The notes under the pieces: model-generated
Database searches by the model: none
Seen by the model: the letters and a program-made list of their open reading frames with translations, nothing else
What the model was told of the DNA's origin: nothing
From: Occultella aeris
Lineage (GTDB): Bacteria; Actinomycetota; Actinomycetes; Actinomycetales; Beutenbergiaceae
NCBI RefSeq assembly: GCF_902703175.1
Contig: NZ_CACRYJ010000058.1
Span: forward strand, 62,001-126,000
Length of the DNA: 64,000 nucleotides
Reading direction: 5' to 3'
Shown: positions 53,263 to 61,344 of the stretch, in pieces
How positions within the stretch are numbered: the first letter of the stretch is position 1
Layout: each line of letters starts with the position of its first letter
Program-made: the position numbers and the translations under genes

Positions 53263-54252
53263 TCAGTGCGTGGCGGAGCCGGAGGCCGGCAGCTGGGCCG
53301 GGTGCGGTACACCGAGCACGTCGGCGGCGGAGATGACGTCCTGGCGCATCTGCTCGATGAGCGCAGCCATGCCCTCGTAGCGAAGAGTCGGACGCAGCCG
53401 GCGCACGAACTCCACCACGACCTCCTCGTCATAGAGGTCCAGGTCGGTGCGGCCGAGCACGTGGGCCTCCACGCGGCGCTGGACACCGTCGAAGGTGGGG
53501 TTCGTTCCGATCGAGATGGCGGCAGGCAACGAGACCTCCTCCGGCGCACCCGGGTACCGCACGAGCCAGCCCGCGTACACGCCGTCGGCGGGGATGGTGC
53601 CGGTCGCGCCGGTGTCGAGGTTCGCCGTCGGGAACCCCATCTCACGCCCGCGGGCCTCGCCGTGGACGACGACCCCACGCATCCGGTGCGGCCGCCCGAG
53701 GACGCGGGTGACGCCCGCACAGTCGCCCTCGGCGAGCAGTTCCCGGACCCAGGTGGAGGACCAGCGCCGCTCCCCCGGCTCGGCGACGTCGTGGACGACC
53801 TCGACCTCGAACCCCAGGCGGCGGCCCAGCTCGGTCATCGTGGTGCGGTCCCCCACGTTGCCCCAGCCGAACCGGATGTCCTCCCCGATGACGACGCGGC
53901 GCGCGTGGAGTGCCTCCACGAAGTAGCGGCGCACGAACTCCTCCGGCGCCTGCCGGGCGAACTCCTCCGTGTAGCCGATGACCAGGACGGCGTCGAGGCC
54001 GGTCTGCGCCATCAGCGCCAACCGGTCGTCGAGTCCTGTGAGCAGCGTCGGCGCGCTTCCGGGCCGGTGCACCGTGGCGGGGTGGGGGTCGAACGTGACC
54101 GCAACGGCCGGAACCCCCTCGGCGCGTGCCGCGGCCACCACCTCGGCGAGCACCGCGCGATGCCCGAGGTGGACGCCGTCGAAGTTGCCGATGGTGAGCA
54201 CGCTCGCGGTCAGATCCGCAGGAATCTCCGTGATGCCGTTCCAGCGCCGCAC
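53263..54252 (-). CDS. ribF: Bifunctional riboflavin kinase/FAD synthetase
   Basis: A 329-residue enzyme making FMN and FAD. The N-terminal adenylyltransferase domain has [10 protein letters not shown] (near 23-32) and [10 protein letters not shown]. The C-terminal riboflavin kinase domain begins about 185 with [15 protein letters not shown] and includes the [15 protein letters not shown] segment. GTG start with GGGAGG upstream. In most Actinobacteria truB directly precedes it; here a PadR gene and the WXG100-hydrolase cassette lie between. Confidence 0.95.
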   Translation of the reverse strand: MRRWNGITEIPADLTASVLTIGNFDGVHLGHRAVLAEVVAAARAEGVPAVAVTFDPHPATVHRPGSAPTLLTGLDDRLALMAQTGLDAVLVIGYTEEFARQAPEEFVRRYFVEALHARRVVIGEDIRFGWGNVGDRTTMTELGRRLGFEVEVVHDVAEPGERRWSSTWVRELLAEGDCAGVTRVLGRPHRMRGVVVHGEARGREMGFPTANLDTGATGTIPADGVYAGWLVRYPGAPEEVSLPAAISIGTNPTFDGVQRRVEAHVLGRTDLDLYDEEVVVEFVRRLRPTLRYEGMAALIEQMRQDVISAADVLGVPHPAQLPASGSATH

Positions 54253-54333
54253 GTTCTTGTCCGCCTCCCATGTGGTCCCGGTCGGGACACCGAGGCCAAG
54301 CGTGCCACCTCCGGGCGGGTGCGCGCGAAGGCG

Positions 54334-55059
54334 CTACTGGTCGGTGTCGCTGTCGGCGGACTCGGAGTCCTCGGCGAGGACCCGGTAGAGGTCCTTGCGA
54401 GCGCCGTCCAGGATCGCCACGGCAGCCTGCTGCTGCGCGGCGTCGCCGACCCGGACCACCTGCTTCGCGGCATCCACGAAGGCCATCATGCTGCGGCGGA
54501 CGGCCAACGCGGCATCGGGGCCACCGACCTCCCAGGGCGTTCCGAGCGACGCCCGGTTCTCCTCCACGTACGCACGGCCCGCTGCGGTCAGTGCCGCGGT
54601 GCGCCGGCCGTCGATGTTCTCGATGGTGAGCAATCCCTCATCCTCGAGTGCCTGCAGCGTCGGGTAGATGGAGCCGGGGCTCGGCGTCCACGTTCCGGAG
54701 CTACGCTCGCCGATCTCCTGGATCAGCTGGTAGCCGTGCCGCGGCTCCTCCGCCAGGAGGAGCAGGATCGCGGCTCGAACGTCGCCACGCGGACGTGGCC
54801 CGCGGCGGCCGCGGCCATGGCCACGGTGGCCGCGGTGGGGTCCGCCCGCGAAGTCCGGCGCACCGGCCTCTTCGGGGATCGGGCCACGTCCACCGCGGCG
54901 CCGGCGGGGACCGAAGCCTCGGCCCGCGAGGTCGTCGGGCATCTGCCCGGGTTCGAACGCGTCGCCGTAGCGGTCGCGACGGGCGCGGGATTCACCGGGA
55001 ACACCCCGGCCACGGCGCCCACGGGCGCCGCCGATGTGTGAGTCATCGTGGTAAGTCAT
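54334..55059 (-). CDS. PadR-family regulator with a long Arg/Gly/His-rich N-terminal extension
   Basis: A 241-residue protein. The PadR winged helix is at about 92-165 (ILLLLAEEPRHGYQLIQEI, then TPSPGSIYPTLQALEDEGLL). The C-terminal helix (about 175-225) should dimerise. The first about 90 residues are low-complexity and positively charged (GRRGRG, GPHRGHRGHGRGRRGPRP), possibly for nonspecific DNA or RNA binding. The ATG at 55059 follows AAAGGA. A perfect 12-base dyad lies 32 bases upstream, so autorepression is likely. The target gene could be the nearby cassette, but it lacks the same dyad. Confidence 0.88.
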   Translation of the reverse strand: MTYHDDSHIGGARGRRGRGVPGESRARRDRYGDAFEPGQMPDDLAGRGFGPRRRRGGRGPIPEEAGAPDFAGGPHRGHRGHGRGRRGPRPRGDVRAAILLLLAEEPRHGYQLIQEIGERSSGTWTPSPGSIYPTLQALEDEGLLTIENIDGRRTAALTAAGRAYVEENRASLGTPWEVGGPDAALAVRRSMMAFVDAAKQVVRVGDAAQQQAAVAILDGARKDLYRVLAEDSESADSDTDQ

Positions 55060-55090
55060 GTCGTTTTCCTTTCGTCGACACGCTCACGAT

Positions 55091-55102
55091 ATATCGCGAT
55101 AT
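55091..55102. promoter_or_regulatory. PadR-type operator
   Basis: ATATCGCGATAT, a perfect 12-base palindrome in an AT-rich island just upstream of the PadR gene. It resembles operators of PadR proteins and overlaps the expected -10. Confidence 0.6.
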
Positions 55103-55147
55103 GCCAAACGTCAAGTGGCGGTTCTGCCATGTGGCGGTGCCGGCAGG

Positions 55148-55756
55148 TCAGCGCACGTCGCTGAGCGGGAGGCCGAGCGCCCGCACCACGTCGATCACGA
55201 CGTCCCGCTCCAGGAAGTCGACGGGCACGTCGATGACGTCGTCGGTTCGCGCCGCCCCGAGCCGCACCACGTGGACCTTCGCGGGTCTGCCCGAGCGCTG
55301 CACGACCGCGCCGACCAGGTCGGCGACGGCCTCGGCGACAGCCACCGACGCGACGATCGGCGCGAACTCATGGCCGTTCGGGATCGGTGAGCTGAGCACG
55401 GCGCGCCCCGCGCCCAGCACCACGTGCGCGGCATCCCCGGATGCGCCGATGACTCTGATCCAGGCCCGGGAGTGGGTGAGGACGTGGGACACCCGCTTCG
55501 CGTCCCCGACCACTCCGGACGGACCGAGCAGCCCTCGACCGACCAGCGATTCTCGGCCCCGGGCCACGTCCGGGCCGCCGCCGCCGCTGCCGCTGCCGCT
55601 GTCGCTGTCGGTCTCGGGGTCGAGGCCGAAGACGGCCCTGCTGATCCGGGCCGCGGGTGTGGGCGTGTTCGCGAGCAGCAGGGCCAACTCGTTCGTGTCG
55701 AGACGGAGGACGGGGACCGAGGGCAAGGCGACGGTCGGATCCTGGAAGGCGGTCAT
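55148..55756 (-). CDS. Unknown protein, paralogue of the divergent neighbour; possible secretion-cassette partner
   Basis: A 202-residue protein of unknown family. Its N-terminus (LRLDTNELALLL) and its C-terminal plan (short beta/alpha units with IPNGHEFAPIVASVAVAEAVADLVG) mirror the divergent 167-residue protein (LRLMTAELAWLL; PDGRNGFEIAAV ... GEAVAEIAARLG). The two look like diverged copies. A Ser/Asp/Gly linker (near 48-60) separates the halves here. Both flank a WXG100-like hydrolase gene. A chaperone-like role comparable to EspG proteins of type VII systems is conceivable from context only. Leaderless promoter. Confidence 0.6.
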   Translation of the reverse strand: MTAFQDPTVALPSVPVLRLDTNELALLLANTPTPAARISRAVFGLDPETDSDSGSGSGGGGPDVARGRESLVGRGLLGPSGVVGDAKRVSHVLTHSRAWIRVIGASGDAAHVVLGAGRAVLSSPIPNGHEFAPIVASVAVAEAVADLVGAVVQRSGRPAKVHVVRLGAARTDDVIDVPVDFLERDVVIDVVRALGLPLSDVR

Positions 55757-55762
55757 GCACCC

Positions 55763-55768
55763 ACGCTA
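55763..55768 (-). promoter_or_regulatory. -10 element, leaderless unknown gene
   Basis: TAGCGT on the minus strand, six bases before the ATG at 55756. The divergent gene uses the identical hexamer. Confidence 0.5.
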
Positions 55769-56023
55769 ACGACGCGGGCCGCCCCGGGCGGGCTCGTCCA
55801 CGCCATCGGTTCGGTGGGGCCGCGACCCAGGGCCGCGCGGGATCCACTCGGCGTGTCCGCTGCTTCTCCCACGGCCCGAGCGAGCGCGACGCGGTGCACC
55901 GAGGAGACGGACGTGGCCGCGCGGCGAACCCGACAGCGCCCCGGCTGCGCAGGCGAGGGCACGTAGGGCAGGCGGCGGAAGTTTCCGCCCAACCCGCTCT
56001 GGTCCGGCCCGGCGTCGGCCCCC

Positions 56024-56029
56024 TAGCGT
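56024..56029 (+). promoter_or_regulatory. -10 element, leaderless cassette gene
   Basis: TAGCGT seven bases before the ATG at 56037. The 280-base gap between the two divergent promoters holds no gene and no other clear motif. Confidence 0.5.
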
Positions 56030-56036
56030 CGGCGGC

Positions 56037-56540
56037 ATGCCCACCTCCCCCACCGCGGCGCTCCGGCTCATGACGGCGGAACTTGCGTGGCTGCTCTCGC
56101 TGCGGCCGGGCCGGTCGGCAGCCCTGGTGGCGGCGGCGCTCGGAGTCCCGGTGTCCCCTCCCGCCGGAGCGGCCTCGCAGGGCTCGCCTCACGCTCTGGG
56201 CGACGACGAGTTGCTCCGGCCCGACACGGCCATCGCTGGGGACGTGCTCACCTCGGCCGAGGCGCTGGTCTCGGTCGGAACGGCGGACGCACTGGCCGCG
56301 CTCGCCGCGATCGGCCGGGACCGGGTGCTGCTCGTCGTCCCGGACGGTCGCAACGGCTTCGAGATCGCTGCGGTCGACGGCGGCACACCGGCGGGCGAGG
56401 CCGTCGCCGAGATCGCGGCTCGGCTCGGGACCGACGCCGTGGTCATGGTCGCCGATGCCGGCGGCACGATCCGAACCGTCGAGGCCGGGCCGGGCCTGGC
56501 GGGTGCCGTGCAGGCACTGGTGCCGGAGCGGACGACGTGA
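56037..56540 (+). CDS. Unknown protein coupled to the WXG100-like hydrolase
   Basis: A 167-residue, Ala-rich, acidic-to-neutral protein without signal peptide or membrane helix. It shares N-terminal and C-terminal patterns with the divergent 202-residue protein. It overlaps the hydrolase gene by four bases (GTGA), which implies equal and coordinated synthesis, as for a chaperone or immunity-type partner. No family recognised. Confidence 0.6.
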   Translation: MPTSPTAALRLMTAELAWLLSLRPGRSAALVAAALGVPVSPPAGAASQGSPHALGDDELLRPDTAIAGDVLTSAEALVSVGTADALAALAAIGRDRVLLVVPDGRNGFEIAAVDGGTPAGEAVAEIAARLGTDAVVMVADAGGTIRTVEAGPGLAGAVQALVPERTT

Positions 56541-57733
56541 GCGTCACCCACGGCGCGGAGGTCGCCGCGCTGCGGGACTGGGCGTCGGCGGCCGCGGCGG
56601 CGGCACGGACCCTTGCCGACGTCGCGGGCCGGGTCGAGATCGCCGTCGCCGCCCTGACCTGGTCGGGCCCGGATCGGCAGCGCTTCGCCGACGACTGGAC
56701 CGGGCGCTGCGCGCCCGGCCTACGGGGCGTCGGCGACGCACTGCTGAGCGCGTCCGCGCAGGTCGCAAGGGACGCCGTCGAGCAGGAGAACGTCAGCACC
56801 GCACCCGTCGACACCGGACCGACACCTGCCCCGACCGGTGACCCGTTCGCCGGCCCCGACGCGGCTGCCGACGCCGCCCGGGAGGCGCGCGAGGCCGGCT
56901 GGGCGCGCGGCGCCGGACGGGTCCTGCTCGGCCTGATCGCAAGCGCGGTCGGCGGGCCGGTCGGGGCCGTCCTCAGTGCGGTCGCGGGGCCGCGGCTCGT
57001 CGAACACCTGGTCGGGGTGGCGGACGACCGGGCCGCTCGGACCTCGGTCGCCGACGTCACCGACGAGGTCGTGATCGCCGACACCCTGCCCACCGGACCG
57101 ACCGATCTGCTCCACGACATGGCCGACCTGTACGAGCACGACGGCGCGGTGCGCCTCGACGTGATCACCCGGCCGGACGGCAGCCAGATCGCGCTGATGT
57201 ACGTGCCCGGCACCCAGGACTGGTCCCTGGACCCCGACGGCGCGAACCCGATGGGCGCGTACGGCGCGGTCGGGGCGGTGTCCGGCAAGGACACCCCGAT
57301 CCGGCGGGTCATGCTTGCGGCGCTGGACCGGGTACCCGACGGCGTCCCGGTCCATCTGGCCACGCACAGCCAGAGCAGCTTCGCGGCGCTCGACCTCGCC
57401 GCCGACCCCTTCATCCGAGCCCGCTACGACCTCGCCTCGATCGTCACGACCGGTGCGGGCGGCGGGAACTTCGAGGTCCCGGCCGGCACCACGCTGGTCT
57501 CTGTCCGCAACCCGCTCGACCCTGTCGCCCGGATCGGCGGCGCCCCGGACGCAGCGATCGAGGTCACCGGCGTCTGGGACTCGGTCAACCCGCACTCCTC
57601 CCGCGCGTACGCCGACCTGCTCGCCCGCACGCCGTCGCCGGAACTGGATGCGTGGTGGCGCGGCGTCGGCATCGAGCCGGGCTCGACCATGCAGACCCGC
57701 GTCCTGCGTGGCACCGTCGCGCCGGGTGACTGA
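56537..57733 (+). CDS. WXG100-like protein fused to an alpha/beta-hydrolase domain
   Basis: A 398-residue protein. Residues 1-85 are helical with a central W42-S-G44 turn, the hallmark of WXG100/ESX-type secreted proteins. A Pro/Thr-rich linker follows, then a Gly/Ala-rich hydrophobic stretch (125-160) that could touch a membrane. The C-terminal half resembles actinobacterial lipase/esterase-like hydrolases, with a plausible triad: S278 in THSQSS (the usual GHSxG has lost both glycines), D328 in NPLDPV and H353 in NPHSSRAY. The GTG at 56537 is set by the four-base overlap with the previous gene. No T7SS core genes (eccC, eccD) are in the window. It may be an exported effector or cell-surface enzyme; function is not proven. 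Confidence 0.65.
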   Translation: MSVTHGAEVAALRDWASAAAAAARTLADVAGRVEIAVAALTWSGPDRQRFADDWTGRCAPGLRGVGDALLSASAQVARDAVEQENVSTAPVDTGPTPAPTGDPFAGPDAAADAAREAREAGWARGAGRVLLGLIASAVGGPVGAVLSAVAGPRLVEHLVGVADDRAARTSVADVTDEVVIADTLPTGPTDLLHDMADLYEHDGAVRLDVITRPDGSQIALMYVPGTQDWSLDPDGANPMGAYGAVGAVSGKDTPIRRVMLAALDRVPDGVPVHLATHSQSSFAALDLAADPFIRARYDLASIVTTGAGGGNFEVPAGTTLVSVRNPLDPVARIGGAPDAAIEVTGVWDSVNPHSSRAYADLLARTPSPELDAWWRGVGIEPGSTMQTRVLRGTVAPGD

Positions 57734-57765
57734 TCGGGCCGGGTCGTCGATCAGGCAGTCGTCGA

Positions 57766-58653
57766 TCAGGCCGGGTCTAGCACGAGCACCGCACGCGCGA
57801 CCTCGCCGCGGTCGGTGACCAGCGCGACCACGTGTCCGTCCGGTGCGAACGCGGCCACCACGCCGTCACGGCCCGACGGTGGCACGCGGCGCCCGTACCG
57901 CAGTTCGGTGGTCTCGGCGTCCGTCAGGTCACGGCCCGGCAGGGTCCGACGGGCGACCTCGCTCATCCCCAGGGCGCGGACGCCGTCGTCGGCCAGGTCC
58001 GTCAGGGTCTGCGCCTGCGCCACGTCGAAGTCGCCCACCTGGGTCCGGCGCAATGCCGTGAGGTGACCGGCGCTGTCGAGCGCGGCACCGAGGTCACGCG
58101 CGAGCGCGCGCACGTAGGTGCCGCTGGAGCAGCGCACCTCGACGTCGAGATCCTGGACGAGGGTGCCGTCGGCGGCGACGCCGGGCCGCCGCGCGAGCAC
58201 CTCGAACGCATGGACGGTGACCGGCCGGGCCGGCAGGTCCACGTCCTCACCGGCGCGCACCCGGGCGTAGGACCGCTTGCCATCGACCTTGATCGCACTG
58301 ACGGCGCTCGGTACCTGCTCGATCGCACCGGTGAGGCCGGCGACGGCGGAGCGCACCGCCTCGTCGTCGGTCTCGGGCAGGCCCGGGGTCGCCGTGATCT
58401 CGCCCTCGGCGTCGTCGCTGACGGTCGCCTGCCCGAGCCGGATCGTGGCCAGGTACGTCTTGTCCGCCCCGACCAGATACGTCAGCAACCGGGTGGCGCG
58501 GTTGACGCCCAGCACCAGCAGGCCCGTGGCCATCGGGTCGAGGGTGCCGGCGTGCCCGACCTTCTTCGTGCCGGCGAACCTTCGTACCCGGGCGACGACA
58601 TCGTGGGAGGTCAGACCGTCCGGCTTGTCGACGAGGACGATCCCGTCGATCAT
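57766..58653 (-). CDS. truB: tRNA pseudouridine(55) synthase
   Basis: A 295-residue enzyme that isomerises uridine 55 in the T-loop of tRNA. The catalytic aspartate is D39 in GHAGTLDPMATGLL. KTYLATIRLG, SAIKVDGKRSYARVRAGE and CSSGTYVRALARDLG are family motifs, and a PUA-like C-terminus is present. The ATG at 58653 overlaps the TetR stop by four bases, so translation is coupled to a regulator gene that does not belong to the core cluster. No other promoter is evident between them. Confidence 0.95.
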   Translation of the reverse strand: MIDGIVLVDKPDGLTSHDVVARVRRFAGTKKVGHAGTLDPMATGLLVLGVNRATRLLTYLVGADKTYLATIRLGQATVSDDAEGEITATPGLPETDDEAVRSAVAGLTGAIEQVPSAVSAIKVDGKRSYARVRAGEDVDLPARPVTVHAFEVLARRPGVAADGTLVQDLDVEVRCSSGTYVRALARDLGAALDSAGHLTALRRTQVGDFDVAQAQTLTDLADDGVRALGMSEVARRTLPGRDLTDAETTELRYGRRVPPSGRDGVVAAFAPDGHVVALVTDRGEVARAVLVLDPA

Positions 58654-59237
58654 CGGGTGCCCCGCGCGATCCGGCCGATCGAGCACTCGACCAGCGCGGC
58701 CAGGTTCTCGTCCTCGTCCACGTGCCGGGGCGCCTCGAGCGCGGAGAGCACATTGAGCAGCATCCCGGTCGCCACGAAGGTGCGCGCTGCGTCCACGTCT
58801 GCGCCGGTACGGCTGCGGTACAGCTCGAACACGCGGCCAAGGACCTCACGGGCGCGCGTGCCGACGGCGGCGGGTTCGGCGCCGACCACGAATCCGTGCA
58901 TGAGGACCCGGAGCCAGTTCGGGTCCCCGATGAGGTCTGTGTAGGCGTCCGCCATCCGCTCCTTCGCATCCGGACCGGGCGCGACCCGCTCGAACCGTTC
59001 CAGGATCTGGCCCGCGACATGGTCGAACACCTCGACGAAGAGGTCTGCCTTCGTGCCGAACAGCCGCACGACGTAGGGCTGTGACACCCCGGCGACCCGT
59101 GCCACCTGATCCGTGGTCGTACCGGCGTAGCCGCCCTCCGCGAACGCGACGATGGCCGCGGCAAGGATCTGTTCGCGCCGCTCGACCCGGTTCATGCGGC
59201 GGGCCCCCTCGGTCGTAGTGGCCTCGTCGGAATCCAT
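58650..59237 (-). CDS. TetR-family regulator of the divergent MFS efflux gene
   Basis: A 195-residue regulator. The HTH is at about 18-65 (RREQILAAAIVAFAEGGYAG, then TTDQVARVAGVSQPYVVRLFGTKADLF). The ligand domain has DPNWLRVLMHGFVVGAEP. ATG at 59237 with TAACCT seven bases upstream (leaderless); ATG at 59195 is a weaker alternative. The divergent MFS gene and the dyad between them give the classical TetR/efflux layout. It overlaps truB by four bases. Confidence 0.87.
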   Translation of the reverse strand: MDSDEATTTEGARRMNRVERREQILAAAIVAFAEGGYAGTTTDQVARVAGVSQPYVVRLFGTKADLFVEVFDHVAGQILERFERVAPGPDAKERMADAYTDLIGDPNWLRVLMHGFVVGAEPAAVGTRAREVLGRVFELYRSRTGADVDAARTFVATGMLLNVLSALEAPRHVDEDENLAALVECSIGRIARGTR

Positions 59238-59239
59238 GG

Positions 59240-59268
59240 TTGACAGGTTATCAGCGGATAACTACCGT
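59240..59268 (+). promoter_or_regulatory. MFS efflux promoter with operator in the spacer
   Basis: TTGACA (59240-59245), 17 bases, TACCGT (59263-59268). The spacer contains the TetR-type dyad GTTATC-AGCG-GATAAC (59247-59262). The opposite strand carries the TAACCT -10 of the TetR gene (59250-59245), so one bound repressor would block both directions. Confidence 0.65.
59245..59250 (-). promoter_or_regulatory. -10 element, leaderless TetR gene
   Basis: TAACCT on the minus strand, seven bases before the ATG at 59237, overlapping the operator dyad. Confidence 0.45.
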
Positions 59269-59320
59269 CACTCTCGCATCTTGTAATCAGTTGATGCCAA
59301 CTTTCCGATCGGAGACCTCT

Positions 59321-60739
59321 GTGACAACCACCCTGGTTCGCGACGACCCGGCCGGCACCCCGGCGACCGCCCGGCGGGCGGCCGTCTGGCTCGCGCTGCT
59401 CGCGGCCTCCCTGCCGATGTTCATGGCGACGCTCGACAACCTCGTGATGACCGGCGCGCTGCCCGTCATCGCCGCCGAGCTGCACCCATCCGTGGAGCAG
59501 CTGCAATGGTTCGTGAACGCGTACACGCTCGCCTTCGCGACGTTCATGATCCCGGCGGCCACGCTCGGCGACCGGCTCGGCCGACGCCGCATCTTCCTGG
59601 CCGGCATCGTCGTGTTCACGCTGGGCTCCGTGGCCGCCGCGCTGTCCGGGTCCGCGGAGGCACTCATCGCGGCCCGGGCGCTCCAGGGTGTCGGCGCCGC
59701 CGCGATCCTGCCACTGTCCCTGACGCTCCTGGCCGACGCCGTGCCGGACCACCGGCGGCCGCTCGCGATCGGGATCTGGGGCGGCGTGTCGGGCCTCGGC
59801 ATCGCGATCGGCCCGCTCGTCGGCGGTGCCGTGGTCGAGGGCGTGAACTGGGCGGCCATCTTCTGGCTGAACGTGCCGGTCGCCGCCGTCGCGATCCCCC
59901 TCGTCCTCCGCGGCCTGAGGGCGACCAGGGGTCGGCGTCAGCGGCTCGACCTGCCCGGCCTGCTCCTGGCCGGAACGGGAATCCTCGTCGGGGTCTGGGC
60001 GATCGTCGACGCGAACGAGGCGGGGTGGTCCTCGGTGCGCATCATCGCGATGCTGGCCGCCGCCGTCGTGCTCCTGGCCCTGTTCGTGCTGCGTCAGGCG
60101 CGCACGGACCACCCGCTCGTGCCCCTTCGGCTCTACCGCCTGCGGAGCTTCAGCGCGGCGAACGCCGCCGCATTCACATTCTCGCTCGGCATGTTCGGCG
60201 CGGTCTTCCTGCTCACGCAGTTCCTGCAGATCTCCCAGGGCTTCTCGCCCCTGGAGGCCGGCGTCCGTACGCTGCCCTGGACGGCAGCACCCATGCTCGT
60301 CGCACCCCTCGCCGGTTTTCTGGTCGGCCGCATCGGGGCGCGCCCACTCGTGGTGACCGGCCTCGCCCTGCAGACCGTGGCGCTCGGGTGGATGGCATGG
60401 GGCATCCACTCCGACCCGTCCGTCTACGCGGCGCTGGTGCCCGCGTTCGTGCTCGCCGGCCTCGGCATGGGCCTGACGTTCGCGCCCCTGTCCACCGCCG
60501 TGCTCGCCGATGTGGCGGAGTCCGAGCGGGCGACCGCCTCGAGCGTCAACTCGACCATGCGGGAGATCGGTGTGACGCTCGGCGTGGCCGTCCTGACCGC
60601 GGTCTTCCTCGGGGCGGGCGGCGGCTTCGAACCCGATACCTACGCGAGCGGGCTGGTACCGGCGCTCGCCGTCGGAGCGGCCACGCTCGCCGTCGCCACC
60701 GGGGCGTCCATGTTCCTACCCCGCCACCGGCGCGGTTGA
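59321..60739 (+). CDS. MFS drug efflux transporter, DHA2 (14-helix) family
   Basis: A 472-residue proton-driven exporter with about 14 predicted helices. Motif A is LGDRLGRRRIF (near 80-90), and the DHA2-typical motif C region is GLGIAIGPLVGGAVVEGVNWAAIFWLNVPVA. The LDNLVMTGALPVIAAEL helix 1 fits the QacA/EmrB branch. The GTG at 59321 has GGAG six bases upstream; an upstream ATG at 59294 lacks one. Regulated by the divergent TetR through the dyad in its promoter. Likely substrates are lipophilic or cationic toxicants; not determinable here. Confidence 0.9.
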   Translation: MTTTLVRDDPAGTPATARRAAVWLALLAASLPMFMATLDNLVMTGALPVIAAELHPSVEQLQWFVNAYTLAFATFMIPAATLGDRLGRRRIFLAGIVVFTLGSVAAALSGSAEALIAARALQGVGAAAILPLSLTLLADAVPDHRRPLAIGIWGGVSGLGIAIGPLVGGAVVEGVNWAAIFWLNVPVAAVAIPLVLRGLRATRGRRQRLDLPGLLLAGTGILVGVWAIVDANEAGWSSVRIIAMLAAAVVLLALFVLRQARTDHPLVPLRLYRLRSFSAANAAAFTFSLGMFGAVFLLTQFLQISQGFSPLEAGVRTLPWTAAPMLVAPLAGFLVGRIGARPLVVTGLALQTVALGWMAWGIHSDPSVYAALVPAFVLAGLGMGLTFAPLSTAVLADVAESERATASSVNSTMREIGVTLGVAVLTAVFLGAGGGFEPDTYASGLVPALAVGAATLAVATGASMFLPRHRRG

Positions 60740-60760
60740 GGCCGGCCGGGCAGTGCGGCG

Positions 60761-60781
60761 GCGAGGCCGGTCAGGCCTCGC
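60761..60781. terminator. Hairpin between MFS gene and rbfA
   Basis: GCGAGGCC, loop GGTCA, GGCCTCGC; perfect eight-base arms overlapping the rbfA stop codon. Convergent genes. Confidence 0.6.
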
Positions 60782-61214
60782 TGCTGCCGTCGTCGGTCGC
60801 CGGCTTCTTGTACGGGTCGGCCTCGCCCGCGTACGCCGCGCCTTCGCGCAGACGTGCGAGTTCGGCGTCGTGTTCGGCCGCCTTGCGCAGAGCGTCCTCG
60901 AGGTGGGCGGCCGTCTCCGGCACCGCGTCGAGGACGAACTCCAGGGTGGGGGTGAGCCGGATCCCGGTCTGCTTGCCCACCTCGGACCGGATCAGCCCGC
61001 GGGCGGACTCCAGGGCCGCGGCCGAGTCGACCCGCGCCTCGTCGTCGCCGAGGACGGTGTAGAACACCGTCGCGTGCTGGAGGTCACCGGTGACCCGGAC
61101 GTCGGTCACGGTCACGAAACCGAGCCGTGGGTCCTTGATCCGGGTGTCCAGCATGGTCGCGACGATCTGCTGGATCCGGTCGCTGAGCTTGCGCGCACGT
61201 CCGCTGTCTGCCAT
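60771..61214 (-). CDS. rbfA: 30S ribosome-binding factor A
   Basis: A 147-residue KH-like 30S maturation factor. [16 protein letters not shown] and [29 protein letters not shown] are typical, as is the acidic tail. AGGAGGAGG precedes the ATG. It follows infB after 130 bases that hold a 17-base perfect hairpin. Confidence 0.95.
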   Translation of the reverse strand: MADSGRARKLSDRIQQIVATMLDTRIKDPRLGFVTVTDVRVTGDLQHATVFYTVLGDDEARVDSAAALESARGLIRSEVGKQTGIRLTPTLEFVLDAVPETAAHLEDALRKAAEHDAELARLREGAAYAGEADPYKKPATDDGSSEA

Positions 61215-61276
61215 GACCGTGCTCCTCCTCCTGTGGTCGGTACCTGAGCGGCACCACTGTTGTGATCACGATGGCT

Positions 61277-61314
61277 GCGTGGGCCGGGCGGGAGAGATCC
61301 CGCCCGGCCCACGC
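61277..61314 (-). terminator. Very stable hairpin between infB and rbfA
   Basis: Perfect 17-base arms (GCGTGGGCCGGGCGGGA and its complement) around a four-base loop, 30 bases after the infB stop. It lies inside a normally co-transcribed pair, so it may attenuate rather than end transcription. No T tract is seen. Confidence 0.7.
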
Positions 61315-61344
61315 GGAGCCGACACCGTGCCGATTGGCCGACGC

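Noticed and set aside
56037-57733. Complete type VII secretion locus
   Set aside because: No EccC ATPase, EccD channel, mycosin or stand-alone WXG100 pair in the window; only a WXG100-like fusion protein.
57743-57770. Direct repeat GTCGTCGATCAGG, two copies
   Set aside because: Short, between convergent genes, and not forming a convincing hairpin or known site.
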